DNA of 9,225 nucleotides from CAZGSV01 sp964528605 (lineage in GTDB: Bacteria; Armatimonadota; Zipacnadia; CAZGSV01): positions 1 to 9,225 of the forward strand of contig CAZGSV010000125.1 in NCBI GenBank assembly GCA_964528605.1, in the 5' to 3' direction. Both the position numbers and the translations under genes were made by a program. Positions 6,071 through 9,225 of this stretch are shown one piece after another. Below the pieces are notes generated by a model. The model searched no databases. It saw only the letters and a list, made by a program, of their open reading frames with translations, and was not told where the DNA came from. Positions within the stretch are counted from its first letter, which is position 1, and every line of letters begins with the position of its first letter.

Positions 6071-6150
6071 GGCGGTGCCCCGCGCCGTCGCGGAGAGGTT
6101 GGCGTACGCGGACACGGCCGAGGTCGAGGAGACAGCGCTCCCACCTGTCG

Positions 6151-6174
6151 CGCACCGTGAGGAGCCGGGGTGCG
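6151..6174 (-). terminator. Possible hairpin downstream of the GH172 gene
   Basis: A 6-bp inverted repeat (CGCACC 6151-6156 with GGTGCG 6169-6174, 12-base loop) begins 11 bases after the GH172 stop codon. There is no U-tract, so termination is uncertain. The rest of 6071-6184 shows no gene. Confidence 0.25.
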
Positions 6175-6184
6175 GCCGCGAAGG

Positions 6185-7651
6185 TTAGTCAGTCTTCAGG
6201 CAGTCGAGGCCGATCCAGTAGCCGGTAGAAGCCTCGTTCTTGCCGATGACCTCGACGACTAGGTCGTCGGCGCCGGTGGGCCTGGGCAAGGCGATCTTGA
6301 GGGCCTCGCCGCGGGTGACCTCGGGCGCGTAGCGGTCGTACGAGTCGAGCAAGACGTCATTGCCGTAGCGGACGCGGAGCGTGGCGTACTGGGGGCCCCG
6401 GGTGAGCCACAGGGTCACCGCTGAGACGCCAGGGACTCCTCCCTTGGGGAGCACCAGTTTGGCGCCCGCCGCGGAGGCCTTGAGCACCAGTTGCGCGTTG
6501 CCGCTGAAGCGGCCCTGGTAGCCGGAGGTCTTGTCGATCACCAGGGCGTCGGCGGGCGCGCCCTCGACGCGGAAGAAGCCTTGGTAATCCTCGACGTCGT
6601 AGGCTCCACTCTCGAGGTACACGCTGCGTTGATCCTCAACGAGGCGATCAAAGACGGAAGGCAGCGGCAGGAAGGAGGCGTGAGGCTCCCGCTGGTACCA
6701 GTAAGCGACGCTGGCGATGTAGTCGCCGGCGCGGTGCTCCATGTCAAAGCGGATGGACTTCTTGAACGGTATCGGATCTTCGATGTGATAGCGGTAGCAG
6801 TTCGTGATGGCGCCGGTCTCGAAGAAGCCGTTGAGGGGGACGCCGGTGTAGAGGTTGGCGTAGGCGGTGTTGGGGAAGCCCCAGGCGCCGTTGAAGTAGT
6901 CTTCCGAGCCGGTGCCCCAGATGGTGGGTTCCTGGGCGCCGTCAATGTAGAACTTGTCGTCGCCTTCCCCCCACCAATCGGGGGAGCCGAGTTGGATGGT
7001 GTAGTTGCAGCCGACATAGGCGCCGCGGCCGGTGGCCTCGAGGATGGTGTAGTCGGCCCTGGGATCCGGCGGCCGGCCCTGGCGGTACTGGGCGTGGAAA
7101 TAGCCCACCTCATCGAAGTTAACGAGGCCGGCGGGAAACCGCTCGTAGTCCACGTGGAAGTAGAGACCGATGGCGGACTGGCATTCGTTGGTCACGGTCA
7201 CGCGCGCCGAGCGCTGGAAAGGCATGCGCCAGTAGCAGTTGAGCCCGCCGCGGTCGCCGATCTGGATGGGCGCGCAGCCGTAGAGGTAGTACTGGCCGTG
7301 CCCGAGGCCGAAGAAGTCGCCGATGGGGCACTCGATGCTGGGCGAGGGCTCGCCGTCCCAGTAGAAACGCAGGACGATCTTGCGGAGGTTGCCGGGCTCG
7401 CGGGAGGCGATGGTGAACCAGAGGTGGGTAATGGCGCCCGGCCCGCCCACGTAGGCGATCTCACGAGTCTGGCCGGAGTTGAAGTCCCAACTGTCGCCGT
7501 TGCCGCCGGTGACGTCATAACTGGAAGCCCGACCGGCGGTCGCGTCCCGCAGGAGGGGAAGAGCGCCCAGATCCGCCCACGCCGGCGCTGCCGCCAGCAA
7601 GCCCGACACCACGAGCAAGCCACAGACGTTCAAGCACACCGTTCTGGTCAT
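6185..7651 (-). CDS. Secreted GH172 (DUF2961) glycoside hydrolase
   Basis: This 488-residue protein starts with a Sec signal peptide: MTRT, a hydrophobic core at about residues 8-22, and AWA before a probable cleavage site at 26/27. It then shows the DUF2961/GH172 landmarks in order: GPGAITHLWFTI (70-81), LRFYWDGEPSPSIECPIGDF (94-113), CYWRMPFQRSARVTVTNE (139-156), GYFHAQYR (183-190), WWGEGDDKFYIDG (226-238), GTGSEDYF (246-253), YRYHIEDPIPF (286-296) and SVAYWYQ (314-320). GH172 enzymes act on furanosides such as alpha-D-fructofuranosides and D-arabinofuranosides and use two glutamates. Glu250 in GTGSEDYF is a likely catalytic residue. Residues of about 375-488 look like an extra beta-rich domain. 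The start was chosen for AAGGAGG eight bases upstream and for the signal peptide. A longer open frame to 7966 would run into the secretin gene and is not supported. The exact sugar substrate is unknown. Confidence 0.9.
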   Translation of the reverse strand: MTRTVCLNVCGLLVVSGLLAAAPAWADLGALPLLRDATAGRASSYDVTGGNGDSWDFNSGQTREIAYVGGPGAITHLWFTIASREPGNLRKIVLRFYWDGEPSPSIECPIGDFFGLGHGQYYLYGCAPIQIGDRGGLNCYWRMPFQRSARVTVTNECQSAIGLYFHVDYERFPAGLVNFDEVGYFHAQYRQGRPPDPRADYTILEATGRGAYVGCNYTIQLGSPDWWGEGDDKFYIDGAQEPTIWGTGSEDYFNGAWGFPNTAYANLYTGVPLNGFFETGAITNCYRYHIEDPIPFKKSIRFDMEHRAGDYIASVAYWYQREPHASFLPLPSVFDRLVEDQRSVYLESGAYDVEDYQGFFRVEGAPADALVIDKTSGYQGRFSGNAQLVLKASAAGAKLVLPKGGVPGVSAVTLWLTRGPQYATLRVRYGNDVLLDSYDRYAPEVTRGEALKIALPRPTGADDLVVEVIGKNEASTGYWIGLDCLKTD

Positions 7652-7694
7652 TCCGCCAGCCTCCTTGCGTGAGAGCCGAAGGCGAGTTGGCGGG

Positions 7695-7700
7695 ATTATA
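7695..7700 (-). promoter_or_regulatory. Probable -10 box of the GH172 gene
   Basis: A perfect TATAAT lies 43 bases before the ATG on the minus strand, giving a leader of about 37 bases that contains AAGGAGG. No convincing -35 is seen at 16-18 bases; TTGCCA (7731-7726) is too far away at 25 bases. Confidence 0.5.
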
Positions 7701-7747
7701 GCAGACGGCCGCTGCCGGCCCGTGCTGGCAAAGCATCGGTCGGGCGC

Positions 7748-7765
7748 ACGGGCCTCGCGGCCCGT
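7748..7765 (-). terminator. GC-rich hairpin between secretin and GH172 genes
   Basis: A perfect 7-bp inverted repeat (ACGGGCC 7748-7754 with GGCCCGT 7759-7765, loop TCGC) lies about 40 bases after the secretin stop codon. No T-run follows on the minus strand, so it may be a terminator-like or REP-type hairpin. Confidence 0.35.
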
Positions 7766-7803
7766 TCGCCGTGGGTGTCGGGCTGGCCTGCTTAGGAGCG
7801 GAA

Positions 7804-9225
7804 CTAGCCGGGGCCGGCGGGAGGCGGGGTCTGCCCGCCTTGCTCGGACCAGTGATGCACGCCCTGACGAATGCGCTCGCGCGGAGTCAGCAGGGGCTGC
7901 TCTGCCGCCGGGGGCTGCATCTGCTCCTGCATGCTGGGAGACATGCCGCTCGGGGCGGTGGCCCAATCGGTCACGATGTGCGGCGTGATGACGATCACCA
8001 CCTCGGTCTTGGTCTCGCGGGCGCTGCGAGTGCGGAACAACTGGCCGATGAGGGGGATATCGCCGAGGATCGGGATCTTGCCGGTGGTGCGGTCCTGGGT
8101 TTCCACGATGAGCCCGCCGATGATGATGCTCTGGCCGTCCTGGACGCGCAATTGGGTGAGCGCGCGACGGAAAGTGATCTCGGGCAAACCGTTCTCCCCC
8201 TTGCCGCTGACATCGCGGACCTCAGGTTGGATGAGCGCCACGATCTCCTTGGTTTCCTCGAGCACGCGCGGGGTTATGCGCAAGAGAATGCCGGAGGTGA
8301 TCCTCTCCAGGGTGGCGTAGGGGAAATTCACCGGGCCGCTGATGATGGTGAAGTAGTTCTCCTTGCCCACCTCGAGTTCAGCCGTCTGTCCTTCTAGGGT
8401 CGCGACGCGGGGGTTGGCGCGCAGGCGGGCTTCGCCGTTGCGGACCAGGGCAGTCAGGGCCGCCATTTCCTCGTTGGCAACGGTGGAGTAGACCAGGTTG
8501 GGGCCGGCGCCGCTCATGTCCTGGGCAATCCAGCGGGTGGCCCAGTTGATGCCGGTGTTCTCGAGGGCCTGAGAGGACACCTCGATGACCGCAGCCTCGA
8601 GCATGATCTGAGGGATGGGCTGATCGAGCAGGGCAATGTCGGCCTTGATGCGCTCTATCATGTGAGGCGGAGCGGTGATGAGCACCCGGTAGCGCGCCAC
8701 GCCACCCGCGGTGGCGGGAGAGGGAGCCTGAGTCCCGGCCTCCGTGGCGCGGGTGGGGGAGTAGAGGCCGCCGACCTCCATGCGGCCGGCCGACGTCGGA
8801 GCCGGCACGCCCCCGCCCTGCTCAGCGGATTGCGCGCCGGTGGTGTCTATGCTGAGGTAGCGCCCGTAGGCGCCGGACAGCAGCGCCAGTATAGTCTCGG
8901 GGGCGGTGTGCTGTAGGGCCACGACTTCCGTGCTGCAGAGCAGAGGGTAGTTGGGGTTGGAGGGATCAGGGGCCCCGCAGAGGTAGTAGCCCTCCATCTT
9001 GGCGAAGGCATAACCGCCGACCTGAAGCACCATCTCCAGGGCGCGCTCCAGGGGCACCTCTTTCAGTTCCGCGGTGACCGAGCCCTGCACCGTGTTGTCG
9101 GGGATGATGGTCACGCCCGCCTGGGTGGCGATATCGGCAAGTGCCTGGCGCAGGTCACTCTCGAAGAAGACGTTGGAGATGAGCGGGGTGCCGTCGGGGG
9201 CCCGGGCGATGGCGGGGGTGGCTGG
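7804..9225 (-). CDS. Secretin (outer-membrane pore of a type II secretion or type IV pilus system), 5' end cut by the window
   Basis: The reading frame is open to the window edge, so 473 C-terminal residues are seen and the true start is outside. Visible residues 16-75 (from ISNVFFESDLRQALADIATQ) look like an STN/secretin N0 domain. A short N1-like segment follows (about 90-127), then a Gly/Pro/Ala/Thr-rich linker (about 128-177). The secretin core runs from RYRVLITAP through IPQIMLEAAVIEVS to the hallmark GGLIVETQ...GKIPILGDIPLIGQLF and VVIVITPHIV near residues 370-418. Secretins assemble as large rings in the outer membrane for type IV pili (PilQ), type II secretion (GspD) or related machines. 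Which one cannot be told without the upstream genes. The tail after the barrel is Pro/Gln-rich and about 55 residues long. No partner genes lie downstream, so it is probably the last gene of its operon. Confidence 0.93.
   Translation of the reverse strand, partial: PATPAIARAPDGTPLISNVFFESDLRQALADIATQAGVTIIPDNTVQGSVTAELKEVPLERALEMVLQVGGYAFAKMEGYYLCGAPDPSNPNYPLLCSTEVVALQHTAPETILALLSGAYGRYLSIDTTGAQSAEQGGGVPAPTSAGRMEVGGLYSPTRATEAGTQAPSPATAGGVARYRVLITAPPHMIERIKADIALLDQPIPQIMLEAAVIEVSSQALENTGINWATRWIAQDMSGAGPNLVYSTVANEEMAALTALVRNGEARLRANPRVATLEGQTAELEVGKENYFTIISGPVNFPYATLERITSGILLRITPRVLEETKEIVALIQPEVRDVSGKGENGLPEITFRRALTQLRVQDGQSIIIGGLIVETQDRTTGKIPILGDIPLIGQLFRTRSARETKTEVVIVITPHIVTDWATAPSGMSPSMQEQMQPPAAEQPLLTPRERIRQGVHHWSEQGGQTPPPAGPG

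Noticed and set aside
5760..6188. Plus-strand open frames across the tRNA region
   Set aside because: They are translations through the antisense of tRNA-Thr, element B and a REP hairpin, with typical tRNA-derived spurious peptides.
7652..7966. N-terminal extension of the GH172 reading frame to 7966
   Set aside because: It would overlap the 3' end of the secretin gene. The extension is Arg/Pro/Ala-rich without domain character, and AAGGAGG plus a signal peptide mark the start at 7651.
7804..9114. GTG at 9114 as the start of the secretin
   Set aside because: The frame stays open to 9225, and the upstream residues (ISNVFFESDLRQALADIA) belong to the same N0/STN domain, so the codon is an internal Val.

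Overview
The window is a GC-rich stretch of bacterial chromosome in which every supported gene lies on the minus strand. A secretin and a protein with a Sec signal peptide point to an envelope with an outer membrane. Good Shine-Dalgarno sequences and TATAAT -10 boxes show ordinary bacterial expression signals. The mix of a sulfatase-fold enzyme, a GH172/DUF2961 glycosidase and a secretin would suit an uncultivated diderm lineage such as Armatimonadota, a PVC-related phylum or Hydrogenedentota. No marker gene is present, so this placement is a guess.

Read in the direction of transcription (from high to low coordinates), the window opens with the 3' part of a secretin gene (9225-7804). A 152-base gap with a hairpin and a TATAAT box follows, then a secreted GH172/DUF2961 glycosidase (7651-6185). 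Next is a 1.85-kb region (6184-4331) built around threonine tRNA sequences. It holds a tRNA-like repeat B (6024-5940), an intact tRNA-Thr(CGU) with its promoter (5888-5814), a PD-(D/E)XK nuclease-like gene (5776-4697), a defective tRNA-Thr copy whose 3' half is identical to the real one (about 4629-4549), a REP-like hairpin, and a second tRNA-like repeat A with its own promoter (4435-4352). A three-gene cluster follows: an Nramp divalent-metal transporter (4330-3065), a DUF4173-type membrane protein (3001-1487) and a sulfatase-fold hydrolase (1490-129). The last two overlap by four bases. The window ends in a cluster of four hairpins (1-118).

The most unusual content is the tRNA-Thr-derived family. 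Three defective copies keep the CCA end. In all three the 5' side of the anticodon arm is replaced by a GC-rich hairpin at almost the same point. In copies A and B the T arm is also replaced by a different 7-bp hairpin. Copy A has the same promoter architecture (TGGGCA, 18 bases, TATAAT) as the real tRNA and ends 21 bases before the Nramp start codon, so the Nramp mRNA may carry a tRNA-like leader. The nuclease gene lies between the real tRNA and a 42-bp direct repeat of its 3' half. This resembles the scar of an element integrated at a tRNA gene, although no integrase is visible.

The protein genes do not form one obvious pathway. Nramp, the DUF4173 protein and the sulfatase-like enzyme may be co-transcribed, and the sulfatase fold needs a divalent metal, but a functional link is inference only. 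REP-like hairpins (GTCGC, inverted repeat, GCTCCTACA) occur between genes at several places.
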